From NCBI RefSeq assembly GCF_002198735.1, contig NZ_MWLO01000149.1, positions 30,655 through 94,654 of the forward strand: a stretch of DNA of 64,000 nt. The letters run 5' to 3'. A program made the translations under genes and the position numbers. Below are positions 8,602 through 17,890 of this stretch, one piece after another. The notes beneath the pieces are model-generated. The model saw only the letters and a list, made by a program, of their open reading frames with translations. It was not told the origin of the DNA and did no database searches. This DNA comes from Ideonella sp. A 288 (GTDB lineage Bacteria; Pseudomonadota; Gammaproteobacteria; Burkholderiales; Burkholderiaceae_C). Positions within the stretch are counted from its first letter, which is position 1, and every line of letters starts with the position of its first letter.

Positions 8602-9467
8602 GGCACGTTCACCACATGGGCCCCCAGCACCAGGCTGGCGGTCTCGCCGTGGCGCGCCAGCTCGAGCTGGATCGACAGGAAACCGTTCTGCTGCGTCGCG
8701 CCCTGGTTGGGGTCGTAGACGAAGCGGCACGAGCGCACGCCGGTGGCCAGCACGGCGCCTGCGCCAATGGCCGGGCAGGCCGCCGGCATGGCCGCGTTGA
8801 AGCCGTAGTTCGACAGGCGCACCAGCGTGCCGCGGCCGTTGCCCGCGGCGTCGAGCGTGCCGTCGGCGCCGCCGCAGACGTAGAACACCGCCTTCTGCGC
8901 GTCGGGCACGACCACGAAGCGCCCGCCGTCGTAGCCCAGCGGAAACTGCGTCGACGCCACCGCGATGCGGTGCCGGCCCAGCGCCGCCGCCGGTGTACTG
9001 ACCGCGGAGACCGCGGCGCGGTTGGCGCCGGTGTACACGTCCGACGGGTTCTGGTTGTCGACCACCACCCAGTCGCCCGCCGCGGGCACGCTGGCCAGTG
9101 GCGTCAGCACGTCGAAGGCCGTGGTGGCGGTGGCGGTGTCCAGCACCGCCGAGCCCGCGGTGATCGTGTCGGCCGCCGTGCGGAAGCGCCCGCCGGCGCT
9201 GGTGGGCACCACCTCGAAGCAGTCCGACGACGGCGAGCGGATCGAGTTGGGCACCGCCAGCTGCACGTCGCGCTGCATGCGGCGCAGCGCGGTGTCGGTC
9301 GCGTCGACCAGGGCCGTGCGGTGGAAGGTGTCGACATAGGCCGTCACCATCGGCCGCATGAACACCGTCGCTGTCGAGGCCAGCACGCCGAAGACGACGA
9401 TGGCCAGGATCATCTCCACCAGCGTGAAGCCGGCTGGGGGGCGCGGGCTCGGGCGAGGCATGGTCAT
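8598..9467 (-). CDS. mshO: MSHA minor pilin MshO-like
   Basis: 289 residues with a short basic leader and the type IV prepilin motif G-FTLVEMILAIVVFG, cleaved after the glycine by PilD-type peptidase with E at +5. The remainder is a predicted extracytoplasmic pilin domain with cysteines near the C-terminus. This length and position between mshD and mshP fit MshO, a large minor pilin thought to sit at the pilus tip. An ATG two codons further in is an equally good start. Confidence 0.85.
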   Translation of the reverse strand: MTMPRPSPRPPAGFTLVEMILAIVVFGVLASTATVFMRPMVTAYVDTFHRTALVDATDTALRRMQRDVQLAVPNSIRSPSSDCFEVVPTSAGGRFRTAADTITAGSAVLDTATATTAFDVLTPLASVPAAGDWVVVDNQNPSDVYTGANRAAVSAVSTPAAALGRHRIAVASTQFPLGYDGGRFVVVPDAQKAVFYVCGGADGTLDAAGNGRGTLVRLSNYGFNAAMPAACPAIGAGAVLATGVRSCRFVYDPNQGATQQNGFLSIQLELARHGETASLVLGAHVVNVP

Positions 9468-9476
9468 CCGGCGTGC

Positions 9477-9935
9477 TCAGGACGCATGGTCGGTGCGCCA
9501 GCCGACCAGCGACAGGCTCTCGCCGCCGCGCGTCACGGTGACGACGATGCGCCGCGCCGCGGCCACGCCGCCGATCGTGCCGGGGCTCACCGTGATGGAC
9601 AGGCTGTAGCCGGCCAGCGCGGGGATGGCGGTGCCGTCGACGGTGCACACCTGGCCGCTGCTGGCGTGGCCGTGGTAGTCGCCGAGGTCGTTGAAGGTGT
9701 CGCGCGCGCAGCCCACCGGCGCCGCATTGGCGGCGGCGGTGTAGGGCTTGAGCTGGATCTCCTCGAGCAGTTCCTGCGCGATGGCCTGCAGTTGCCGCTG
9801 CACCACCGGGTCGGCGCTGTGGCCGACGCTGGTGTTGAAGGCCAGCAGCAGGCCGGCCAGGCCCACGCCCATCACCACGATGGCGACCAGCGCCTCGATC
9901 AGCGTGAAGCCGCGCGGCGGCGGTCTAGTCGACAT
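9477..9935 (-). CDS. mshD: MSHA minor pilin MshD-like
   Basis: 152 residues. Prepilin motif [17 protein letters not shown] immediately after a nine-residue leader, which fixes the ATG at 9935; the frame stays open upstream but that part reads as GC-rich noise. Two cysteines (CARD, CTVD) may form the conserved pilin disulfide. It overlaps the end of mshC by 11 bases and stops nine bases before mshO, so it is translated from the same message. Confidence 0.85.
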   Translation of the reverse strand: MSTRPPPRGFTLIEALVAIVVMGVGLAGLLLAFNTSVGHSADPVVQRQLQAIAQELLEEIQLKPYTAAANAAPVGCARDTFNDLGDYHGHASSGQVCTVDGTAIPALAGYSLSITVSPGTIGGVAAARRIVVTVTRGGESLSLVGWRTDHAS

Positions 9936-10458
9936 GGCCGGTGTCGCCGACGAGGGTGATGTCGGCCTCGCCCGTGATGCGCACGCTGGCCGACACGGCG
10001 GTGGTGCCGGCTGCATCGCTGGTGATGCGGCCCGAGGGCTGGAAGTACAGCGTGCCGGCGGGCGACAGCACGGTGGCCGGGGCCTGGTCGTGGTGGGCGC
10101 TGCGGGTGTCGCGGTCGGGCCCCAGCCAGGGCTGCGAGCAGGCGGCGGCCGGGTGCGTGGTGGCGATCTGCAACGTCACGTCGCCGGTGGCCACCGTGGC
10201 GCACACCAGCCGCCGGTGCGCCTGTGCCACGCCGTGCGCCTCGCGCAGCGCCGACAGCACCTGCGAGCGCCAGCCCTCGCCGCGCGCCGAGAGGGCCCCG
10301 CCCATGCGCGGCAGCGCCACCACCGCCAGGATGCCCAGCAGCACGATCACCAGCACCAGTTCGATCACGGTGAAACCTCGCGGCACACGCCGTGCCGCCG
10401 GGCGGTTCGCGAGGGTGCCGTGGCGCACGGCCGGGCGATCAGAAGATCTCGCGCGCAT
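9925..10458 (-). CDS. mshC: MSHA minor pilin MshC-like
   Basis: 177 residues with prepilin motif [17 protein letters not shown] after a 28-residue basic leader, and a GspH-like C-terminal part ([19 protein letters not shown]). The leader coding region overlaps the 3' end of mshQ by 20 bases, and the stop lies within the start of mshD. The leader is long for a class IVa prepilin; no closer in-frame ATG exists before the motif. Confidence 0.82.
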   Translation of the reverse strand: MRARSSDRPAVRHGTLANRPAARRVPRGFTVIELVLVIVLLGILAVVALPRMGGALSARGEGWRSQVLSALREAHGVAQAHRRLVCATVATGDVTLQIATTHPAAACSQPWLGPDRDTRSAHHDQAPATVLSPAGTLYFQPSGRITSDAAGTTAVSASVRITGEADITLVGDTGHVD

Positions 10459-13400
10459 GGACGGTCTTGCGGGTTTCGGGGCTGTAGATGCCGAAGGTGG
10501 CGCGTGCCGCCGGGTCGCGGTCGGCGGCGCTGGCGCAGGCGCCGGCGGCCGAGCGCAGCCAGGGCTTGGCCGCGCCGGTGGTGGCCGGGTGCAGGGCCAG
10601 GCACGACTGGTCGGCGGCGGTGCCGCCCAGGTTCAACGCCAGGTCGAAGGTGACGCCGCTGGTGGCCGGCGACGGGGCGCCCAGCGTCAGCAGCCCCTGG
10701 CCGGCGGCGATGGCCACGGCCGACGGGCTGGTCGTCACGGCCACGCTGCTGCCCTGGTGGTTGCGCGGATTCGACACGGCCACGCTGGCGGCGGCCAGGC
10801 TGCTGCACGAATCGGCGCTGTTGAGCAGCCAGGCCTGGCCGGTCCAGTACTCCGACAGCACCGGCACCTTCAGCGGCTGCGTGGCGCCGCCGAAGGCATT
10901 GGACAGCCGCAGCCGGCCGCTGCGCAGCGGCGTCTGGCCCTCGGCGAAGCCGGTGGAGACCACGCCGTCGGCATCGGTGGCGCGCAGCGCCAGCGTCTGC
11001 GGCGCCGTCTGCTTGGCCGTGAAGGCATAGCTCGGCTGTGCAGCGGCCACGCCGGCCACGAAGGCGCTGGCGGGCACCGACGCACCGGACAGGCTGCCCA
11101 GGCCCAGCGCGGTGGCCTCGGACAGCGTCACCGCCTTGGCTTGCGACGGCGTGGTGGCAGCGCTGCCATCGTAGTTGAGCGTGGTGCCGGCGGGGGTGGC
11201 GCCGTGGCGCGCGGTGACGGTGACGGCGAAGGGCTGGCCGGCAAAGCTGAAGCTGGCGCTGCAGGCCGGCGTGACGGCCACGTCGAAGTGGTGCGGCACG
11301 AAGCGGCCCACCGCACCGGCCGCGCCGGTGCTGCCACTGGCCGTGATGCCGCTGCCGAGGTAGCTGCCGCTGGCCAGCGTGGCGCCGAGGTCGCCGGTGC
11401 CGACCTCGGTCCAGCGCAGCGTGGCGGCGGTGGCGCTGCCGGCGCTGAAGGCGCCGAGCGAACCACTGAACACGCCGTCGCTGGCGCCCGCGCCGGTGGG
11501 TGAGCGGCGGGTGAACGACAGCGTCACGCCTTCGGCGGCGGTCTCGCGACCGAAGTTGGGGGTGGCCGCGCCCGACTGGTTGAGCGCGGTGACGGTGGCG
11601 CTGAACGGCAGCCCGGCGCGGATCGGCGCCGCGGTGATGGCGCTGAAGGCGAACGAGGCCGGCGCGGCGACGAAGCCGTCGCTGCCGCTCATCGACAGGC
11701 CGGCGTCGGTGCCGCTGCCTGTGTAGCGCGCGGCGAGCGCCATGCGCCCCACGTCGGCGTACTGCACCGTGGTGCTGGCCGTGCCGCTGGCGTCGAAGGC
11801 CAGGGTCACCGCCTGGCCGCTGGCATCGCAGGCCGAGGCCGCCGAGTTGCCCGCGTTCAGTGCCCTGCCGGCCACCCGCACCGGCAGCGTGCCGGTGGCC
11901 GGGTCGGCCGTGCTGCAGGTGAAGGTGACGGCCTTGCCGACGCTGGCGAAGGCCGGCGTGCAGGCCAGGCTGCCATCGGCCTTCTTCACCGCCGACACGC
12001 TGACCGTCTGCACCGCATCCGCCACATGGTCGGGCACGTTGAACACGAAGCCGGCGTCGCTGGCCGTGAAGGTGCACGACGGGCTGCCGAAGTTGCAGGT
12101 GGCCGCGCTGGTGGCGGCGGGCGACGGGCTGCCGATCGACAGCAGCGTGCTGCCGGCGGTGGTCTGGTGCAGGCGCCAGTCCACCGTGCCGCTGCCGGCC
12201 GGGATGCTGAAGGCCGCGCCATCGGGCCAGTTGACGCTCATGCCGGCGCCCACCGCCGCCAGCGTGCCGGTGACGCCGCCGGTGTACAGGCTGGAGCAGG
12301 CGGCGTCCTGGCAGGCGGCCAGCGTCAGGGTGCTGGGCGTGCAGGTGAGGCCGGTGCCGGTGGCGTGGCGGATCTCGAGGTGGTGCAGCGGCGGCGCGCA
12401 CTCGTGCTTCTGCGCCATGTCGAGCGCGATCTCGGCGGCGCTGATCTCGTAGTTGTAGATGCGCACCTCGTCCAGCCGGCCGTTGGCCGAGTTGACGGTG
12501 GCGTTGTTGCTGGTGATGCCGCTGCGGTTGTCGCCCAGGAACAGCGTGCCCAGGCTGGGGTCGAGGCTGCCGGTGGTGGTGCCGGTCTTGGTGCCCAGCA
12601 GCACGCCGTTGCGGTACAGCCGCAGCACGCTCTGGTTGCTGCCGGACTTGAAGCGCCAGGTGGCCGTCAGGTGCACCCAGGTGCCAGCACCGATGGTCGC
12701 GTCCGACGCATCGGCCACGAGCGTGCTGCCCTTCTCGTCGGAGGCTGCGAAACGCAGCGAGCCGCCGGAACGCAGCACCAGGTGGAACGACCGCCCCGAG
12801 GTGGTGGTGGCGTCGAACAGCTGCGCATCGGGCATCGATTTCCACGCGAGGTTGCTCCGGTACCACATCGACACGCTGCCCTCGTTGCCGAGCGCGGCGT
12901 CCACGTCCAGTGCCGTGTCCACGGCCGCCGTCGTGGCAGCCGAGGTGTCGGCCGCTGCATCGAGCGCGCGGCAGATGTAGCCGTCGGCGTGGTTCACGGC
13001 CTTGCCGACTGCGGTGCCGTCGTGGCGGTTGCCGGAACTGTCGCGCACCTCGCCGGTCGTGCCGGCCCAGCTGTACTCGTCGAACCGGTACTCGGCCACC
13101 CGCACCGGGTCACCCGTGGGGATCGACCAGCGGATGGCCGAGCCGTTGGCGTTGTAGCCGCTGTTGTAGGCGTAGAGCGTGTAGTCGCTGCCCGACACCT
13201 GCACGCCGATCGTGGCGTTGGAGCCGGACGCATTGGCGTTGCCGTACTGGTACTTGAACTCGCCGTTCTCGTACAGGATGATCTGGAAGGTGTAGGGCGT
13301 GGACGTGTCGTACTGGTACACCGCTTCCCAGCTGACGACCACGTAGCGGTTGGGGGCGATGCCCTTCTGCTGCCAGTAGACCCGTCCCGACCCGAGGCGG

Positions 13401-13855
13401 CCGGGATCGAGGTCGGCCCAGTAGGCCATCATCACGTTCGCTGCGGCGCCGGCCGCGCACCCGCTGCGTGCGGCCGTGGCGGCGGCAGGCAGGTTGGTGT
13501 TGGTGAAATCCCGGAAGAAGCCGGTGTCGCTGCCGAACTGCAGGCCCCCGTTGGTCAGCACCCGCACCGACGAATAGGCCGTGCCGGCGAACGTGAACTT
13601 GAAGCCGCCGGTGAAGCTGATCGTGGCCTTGTCGTCGTCGTTCTTGTAGTCGGTGCAGGTGTTGTCCCACGTGATCGCGGTGCTGGCGGTCTCCCAGGCG
13701 TAGCTGTCGGTGCGGAAGGTGTAGGTGGCCGCGTCGGCAGGCCCGGCGGCCAGCAGCAGCCAGGCGATGGCCAGCCACGCCAGCCGGACCAGGCCAAGGG
13801 CCCGGCGCTGTCCAGCGGACGATCGCAGGGACCGGGTCATCGACTCGACGGCCAT
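10439..13855 (-). CDS. mshQ: MSHA biogenesis protein MshQ-like (LamG and DUF6701 type)
   Basis: 1138 residues with a cleavable signal peptide (WLAIAWLLLAAGPADA, mature from about residue 43). The first 250 residues are a beta-rich domain of the kind seen at MshQ N-termini; residues about 255-480 look like a LamG/concanavalin-type domain (EYRFDE ... VRIYNYEISAAEIALDM); the remainder contains Ig-like or DUF6701-type repeats with paired cysteines. MshQ proteins are large surface components, plausibly adhesins on the pilus tip. Usually mshQ lies at the end of the locus; here it is between mshA and mshC. An alternative ATG five codons in would give nearly the same protein. Confidence 0.82.
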   Translation of the reverse strand: MAVESMTRSLRSSAGQRRALGLVRLAWLAIAWLLLAAGPADAATYTFRTDSYAWETASTAITWDNTCTDYKNDDDKATISFTGGFKFTFAGTAYSSVRVLTNGGLQFGSDTGFFRDFTNTNLPAAATAARSGCAAGAAANVMMAYWADLDPGRLGSGRVYWQQKGIAPNRYVVVSWEAVYQYDTSTPYTFQIILYENGEFKYQYGNANASGSNATIGVQVSGSDYTLYAYNSGYNANGSAIRWSIPTGDPVRVAEYRFDEYSWAGTTGEVRDSSGNRHDGTAVGKAVNHADGYICRALDAAADTSAATTAAVDTALDVDAALGNEGSVSMWYRSNLAWKSMPDAQLFDATTTSGRSFHLVLRSGGSLRFAASDEKGSTLVADASDATIGAGTWVHLTATWRFKSGSNQSVLRLYRNGVLLGTKTGTTTGSLDPSLGTLFLGDNRSGITSNNATVNSANGRLDEVRIYNYEISAAEIALDMAQKHECAPPLHHLEIRHATGTGLTCTPSTLTLAACQDAACSSLYTGGVTGTLAAVGAGMSVNWPDGAAFSIPAGSGTVDWRLHQTTAGSTLLSIGSPSPAATSAATCNFGSPSCTFTASDAGFVFNVPDHVADAVQTVSVSAVKKADGSLACTPAFASVGKAVTFTCSTADPATGTLPVRVAGRALNAGNSAASACDASGQAVTLAFDASGTASTTVQYADVGRMALAARYTGSGTDAGLSMSGSDGFVAAPASFAFSAITAAPIRAGLPFSATVTALNQSGAATPNFGRETAAEGVTLSFTRRSPTGAGASDGVFSGSLGAFSAGSATAATLRWTEVGTGDLGATLASGSYLGSGITASGSTGAAGAVGRFVPHHFDVAVTPACSASFSFAGQPFAVTVTARHGATPAGTTLNYDGSAATTPSQAKAVTLSEATALGLGSLSGASVPASAFVAGVAAAQPSYAFTAKQTAPQTLALRATDADGVVSTGFAEGQTPLRSGRLRLSNAFGGATQPLKVPVLSEYWTGQAWLLNSADSCSSLAAASVAVSNPRNHQGSSVAVTTSPSAVAIAAGQGLLTLGAPSPATSGVTFDLALNLGGTAADQSCLALHPATTGAAKPWLRSAAGACASAADRDPAARATFGIYSPETRKTVHAREIF

Positions 13856-13889
13856 CGGGGCGCGTGGGGCGCGCCGCGGGTGGCTCAGG

Positions 13890-14288
13890 TCAGGGGTTGC
13901 CGGCCGAGATGCCGGTGAAGGTGGCGGTCTTGCCGCCCGCCGTCACCGTGCAGGTGGCCGTGGCACCGTTGGTGGTGCCGACGTCGGTGCCCGACGCGGC
14001 GACGGCATAGGTGGCCGGCACACCGCTCTGCAGCAGCGAGGCGACGTCGTCGCAGGCATCGACCTTGGCGCACTTGTCGGCGGTGACCACGTGGTTCTTC
14101 ACCAGGCAGCCGCTGAAGTTGATGTTCATCGCCGAGGCGGCCGCGCCGGCCACACCTTCGACGCTGGCCTGCTGGGCTTCGCTGCGGATGTCGATGAACT
14201 TGGGCAGCGCGGTGGCAGCCAGGATGCCGAGGATGACGATGACGACGATCAGCTCGATCATCGTGAAACCGTGTTGACGGGGTTTCAT
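13890..14288 (-). CDS. mshA: MSHA major pilin MshA-like
   Basis: 132 residues with the best prepilin motif in the operon, MKPRQHG-FTMIELIVVIVILGILAATALP, giving a seven-residue leader and E at +5. The mature domain has two cysteine pairs (CLVK, CAKV, CDDV, CTVT), more than the single pair of many pilins. AAAGGA precedes the ATG. Short size, ideal motif and position after the platform protein argue for the major subunit. It stops 34 bases before mshQ. Confidence 0.88.
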   Translation of the reverse strand: MKPRQHGFTMIELIVVIVILGILAATALPKFIDIRSEAQQASVEGVAGAAASAMNINFSGCLVKNHVVTADKCAKVDACDDVASLLQSGVPATYAVAASGTDVGTTNGATATCTVTAGGKTATFTGISAGNP

Positions 14289-14309
14289 GGAGTGGGTCCT
14301 TTCAGGGGG

Positions 14310-14879
14310 TCATGGGCAGGAGGCGGAATCGCGATCGATGCGTGGGGCCGCTCCCGCCTGCGGCGCCTGCACATAGGTGAACTCGCATGGCGTGGCGGCC
14401 GGGGACGGCACGGCCACGGTGAGGCTGGGCACGCCGTTGCGCGTGCCGGGCCGAAGCGCCAGGTCGGGCGACAGTGCGGCCAGCCGGGCGATGCCCTCGG
14501 CCGAGGCCGCGGCATGGCCGTGGGCGCCGGCGATCGGCTGGCCGTCGATCCGCAACAGGTCGCAGGGCCGGCCGGCCTCGCGGCTGCAGCGGGCCTGGAA
14601 CTGGGGAATGGCGGCCTGCACCGCGGCCATGGCCGCCTGCAGCCGCACCTGACGGGTGCTGGCCTGCCATTCGGCCAGCCGCGGCAGCAGCACCGACAGC
14701 AGCACGCCCACGATCGCGCAGCACACCGCGAACTCCAGGCGCGACAGCCCCTGGCGTCGGGCCGCGGGCGCGGCCAGACGGCGGGTGGGCGTGGATGGGG
14801 CGCGGCATGGCGTCGGGGAAGGGGCGAAGGGGATGGCGGCAACAGAAGTCGTTGGCGGGATATCGGCAGCGCGGCTCAT
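14310..14879 (-). CDS. mshB: MSHA pilin-like protein, MshB position
   Basis: 189 residues. A cleavage site reads RRQG-LSRLEFAVCCAIVGVLLSVLLP, with G at -1 and E at +5, but Leu replaces Phe at +1 and Arg stands at +3. The leader is about 44 residues and proline-rich, unusual for type IVa pilins. The start is supported by the ATGA overlap with the stop of mshG. The C-terminal part resembles a small pilin head with cysteines. Between mshG and mshA other MSHA loci carry mshF and mshB; only this one gene is found here. Assignment as mshB is by position and pilin character. Confidence 0.7.
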   Translation of the reverse strand: MSRAADIPPTTSVAAIPFAPSPTPCRAPSTPTRRLAAPAARRQGLSRLEFAVCCAIVGVLLSVLLPRLAEWQASTRQVRLQAAMAAVQAAIPQFQARCSREAGRPCDLLRIDGQPIAGAHGHAAASAEGIARLAALSPDLALRPGTRNGVPSLTVAVPSPAATPCEFTYVQAPQAGAAPRIDRDSASCP

Positions 14880-16153
14880 CGCTTGAGCGCCACGCGGCCC
14901 AGGTCCCACATCGGCAGGAACACGCCCAGGGCCAGCACCAGCACCAGCGCACCCAGGAAGACGATGAGGATCGGCTCGAGCTGCTGCGACAGCGTCTTCA
15001 GCTCGTACTGCACCTCGTTGCTGTAGAGGTCGGCCACCTCTTCCATCAGTTCCTCGACGGCGCCGGTCTCCTCGCCGACGGCGATCATCTGCAGCACCAC
15101 GGGCGTGAACACGCCCGACGCGGCGGCGGCGCGCAGGATGCTGTCGCCGCGCTGCACCGCGTCGCGGATGCCTTCCACCTTGCGCGCGATGTGCTGGTTG
15201 TCCACCGTCTGCGCCACCACGGCCAGCGCCTGTTCGATGGGCACGCTGCTCTTCAGCGCCAGCGCGAAGCCGCGCGAGAAGCGCGCCAGCGTGGCCTTTT
15301 GCACGATCTTGCCGGCCAGCGGCAGGCGCAGCTGCCAGCGGTCCCAGACCATTCGCCCGGCCGCCGTGGCGTGCCAGGCGCGCAGCGCAAAGGCCGCCGC
15401 CACCGCCCCCAGCGCCAGCAGCCAGCCCCATTGCAGCGTGAAGCGCGAGGTGGCCAGCAGGATGCGCGTGGCCAGCGGCAGCTCGGCCTGGAAGCTCTGG
15501 AACACGGTGGCGAAGGCCGGGATCACCATGATGTTGATGACGCCAATGGCCGCCACCATGGCCAGCGTCACGAAGGCCGGGTAGCGCACGGCGGATTTCA
15601 CCTGCTGGCGCATGAACAGCTCGAATTCCAGGTGCTTGAACAGCCGCAGGAACACCTCGTCCAGGCGGCCGGTCATCTCGCCCACGCGCACCATGGCCAC
15701 GTAGAAGGCGTCGAACACCCGGCCGTGCTGGGCCAGCGACATCGACAGCTCGATGCCCGATTCCAGCCCGCGGCGCACCTGCGCCAGCGTCTGCTTCATG
15801 CGCTCGCCGGTGGCCGATTCCTGCAGGCCGGCCAGCGCCCGCAGGATGGGCACGCCGGCGCGCAGCAGGGTGTGCAGCTGGCGCGAGAACAGCAGCAGGT
15901 CGGTCACCGACACGCCCGGCTCCAGCCAGCGCTTCAGCGACAGGGCGGCCAGCCCCGGCCCGCTGCCGGCGCCGGCCTGGGCCTCGATCTGCAAGGGGGT
16001 GATGCCGCGGGTGCGCAGCAGCACGGCCACGGTGGCGGCGTCCGGGCCGTCGACCTCGCCCGACACCGCGCCCGCGGCCGAGCGGCCGGTGTAGGCGAAG
16101 CGCTGCGCGCCGCCGGCAGCGGCGTCCGAGGTTCTGCCGGACGCGTTGGCCAT
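14876..16153 (-). CDS. mshG: MSHA inner-membrane platform protein MshG
   Basis: 425 residues of the PilC/GspF family: two repeated helical T2SSF domains (SRQLHTLLRAGVPILRALAGL and SRGFALALKSSVPIEQALAVV), each followed by membrane helices (VTLAMVAAIGVINIMVIPAF; WLLALGAVAAAFAL; ILIVFLGALVLVLALGVFLP). GspF-like proteins form the inner-membrane base that the ATPase turns or pushes to extract pilins from the membrane. It starts 14 bases after mshE and overlaps the next gene by four bases. Confidence 0.93.
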   Translation of the reverse strand: MANASGRTSDAAAGGAQRFAYTGRSAAGAVSGEVDGPDAATVAVLLRTRGITPLQIEAQAGAGSGPGLAALSLKRWLEPGVSVTDLLLFSRQLHTLLRAGVPILRALAGLQESATGERMKQTLAQVRRGLESGIELSMSLAQHGRVFDAFYVAMVRVGEMTGRLDEVFLRLFKHLEFELFMRQQVKSAVRYPAFVTLAMVAAIGVINIMVIPAFATVFQSFQAELPLATRILLATSRFTLQWGWLLALGAVAAAFALRAWHATAAGRMVWDRWQLRLPLAGKIVQKATLARFSRGFALALKSSVPIEQALAVVAQTVDNQHIARKVEGIRDAVQRGDSILRAAAASGVFTPVVLQMIAVGEETGAVEELMEEVADLYSNEVQYELKTLSQQLEPILIVFLGALVLVLALGVFLPMWDLGRVALKR

Positions 16154-16167
16154 GTCGACTCAGTCGC

Positions 16168-17877
16168 TCACTCGTCGAGTTGGGAGCTCACGCGCATGGC
16201 CTCTTCGACCGTGGTGCGGCCCTCCAGGGCCAGGCGCACCGCGTCGTGGCGCAGCGTCTGGCCGGCGATCTGCCGGCGCCCGGCCTGCGCAAAGGCCTGC
16301 GGCGTGCCGTGGTTCATGGCCTCGACCAGTTCCTGCGTCATCTCGATGAACTCGTAGATGCCGGTGCGGCCCGAGTAGCCGGTGTCGTTGCAGTTGCCGC
16401 AGCCGCGGCCGTGGCGGAAGGCCTGCGTGTCGACCGCGTCGCCCAGTTCCAGGCGCAGCCACTCGTGCTCGTGCGGCTCGAGCGGGTGGTCCTCGCTGCA
16501 GTTGGGGCAGATCACGCGCACCAGCCGCTGCGCGATCACCAGCTGCAGCGACAGCGCCACCATGTAGCCGGGCACGCCCATGTCCATCAGCCGGATCGGC
16601 GTGGACAGCGCATCGTTGGTGTGCAGCGTGGACAGCACCAGGTGGCCGGTCATCGCCGCGCGCATACCGATCTCGGCGGTGGTGCGGTCGCGCATCTCGC
16701 CGACCAGGATCACGTCCGGGTCCTGCCGCAGCGCGGCGCGCAGCACGCGCTCGAAGCCCAGCTCGATCTTGTCCATCACCTGCACCTGGTTCAGGCCGGG
16801 CAGGCGGTACTCCACCGGGTCTTCGACGGTGATGATCTTTCGGTCGGTGCTGTTCAGCGCGGCCAGCGCGGCGTACAGCGTGGTGGTCTTGCCACTGCCG
16901 GTGGGGCCGGTGACCAGCACCATGCCGCTGGGCCGGTGGATGGCGCGCTGCAGCGCTTTGGCCACGCGCGCCGGCAGATTCAGCCGGTCCAGCCCGAGCA
17001 GGCCGCTGTTCTGGTTGAGCAGCCGCATCACCACCGATTCGCCGTGCTGCGTGGGCATGGTCGAGATGCGCACGTCCACCGCGCCGGTCTTCAGCTTGAC
17101 GTGAAAGCGCCCGTCCTGCGGCAGGCGCTTCTCCGAGATGTCCAGCCCCGACATCAGCTTCAGCCGCAGCGCCACCGCGCCGGCGATCTTGGGGTCGGCC
17201 TCGGTCTGCACGTGCAGCATGCCGTCGATGCGGAAGCGGATGCGCAGTTGCCGCTCCATCGGCTCGATGTGGATGTCCGACGCGCGGGCGCGCAGCGCCT
17301 CCTCGAACACCGAGCTGAGCAGTCGCACCACCGGGGCGTCTTCCGCCGTGGCGGCGTTCAGGCCCAGCAGGTCGCCGATCTCGCCCTCGACGCTGGTCAG
17401 CTCCGATTGCAGTTCGCGGGCCAGGCCGGCGATCTCGCTGGTCTTGCGGTAGGCGCGGTCCAGCGCGGCGAGCAACTGGCTTTCGGCGACCACCACCAGG
17501 TCGATCTCGCGGCGGGTGAGGCGAGCCACCTCGTCGTAGGCGTTCAGGTCGGTGGGGTCGGCCATCGCCACCTTCAGCGGGCCGGCGCCGTCCTCGATCG
17601 GCAGCGCGCGCAAGCGTCGGGCGTACATCTCGGGCAGCAGCGCGGCCACCTCGGGGCGCAGGTTGCGGTGCGCCAGTTCGACGAAGGGCACGCGCAGCTG
17701 GCGTGCCACCGCCTTGGCGATCTGCACCTCGGTCACCCATTGCCGGTCGATGAAGACGCGGCCGAGCTTGCGGCCGCTCTTCTTCTGCTCGGCCAGGGCC
17801 TCGTCGAGCTGCGTGGCGGTGATCAGCGATTCCTGGATCAGCAGGTCGCCGATGCGGATGCGTTCGGGGCGGGCCAT
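16168..17877 (-). CDS. mshE: MSHA pilus extension ATPase MshE
   Basis: 569 residues of the GspE/PilB family. Residues 1-60 form an MshEN-type N-domain, the c-di-GMP-binding module of MshE; the two half-motifs read RIGDLLIQESLITATQLDEA and KLGRVFIDRQWVTEVQ, where Ser and Gln stand at the positions usually held by Gly. The C-terminal AAA-like ATPase has Walker A GPTGSGKTTT with K330, the Walker B region PDVILVGEMRD, and a zinc site from C457/C460 and C493/C496. It powers pilus assembly at the cytoplasmic face. Short gaps of 13 and 14 bases separate it from mshL and mshG. In several other MSHA loci mshM and mshN lie between mshL and mshE; here they do not. Confidence 0.93.
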   Translation of the reverse strand: MARPERIRIGDLLIQESLITATQLDEALAEQKKSGRKLGRVFIDRQWVTEVQIAKAVARQLRVPFVELAHRNLRPEVAALLPEMYARRLRALPIEDGAGPLKVAMADPTDLNAYDEVARLTRREIDLVVVAESQLLAALDRAYRKTSEIAGLARELQSELTSVEGEIGDLLGLNAATAEDAPVVRLLSSVFEEALRARASDIHIEPMERQLRIRFRIDGMLHVQTEADPKIAGAVALRLKLMSGLDISEKRLPQDGRFHVKLKTGAVDVRISTMPTQHGESVVMRLLNQNSGLLGLDRLNLPARVAKALQRAIHRPSGMVLVTGPTGSGKTTTLYAALAALNSTDRKIITVEDPVEYRLPGLNQVQVMDKIELGFERVLRAALRQDPDVILVGEMRDRTTAEIGMRAAMTGHLVLSTLHTNDALSTPIRLMDMGVPGYMVALSLQLVIAQRLVRVICPNCSEDHPLEPHEHEWLRLELGDAVDTQAFRHGRGCGNCNDTGYSGRTGIYEFIEMTQELVEAMNHGTPQAFAQAGRRQIAGQTLRHDAVRLALEGRTTVEEAMRVSSQLDE

Positions 17878-17890
17878 GGTCGTCCCCGGC

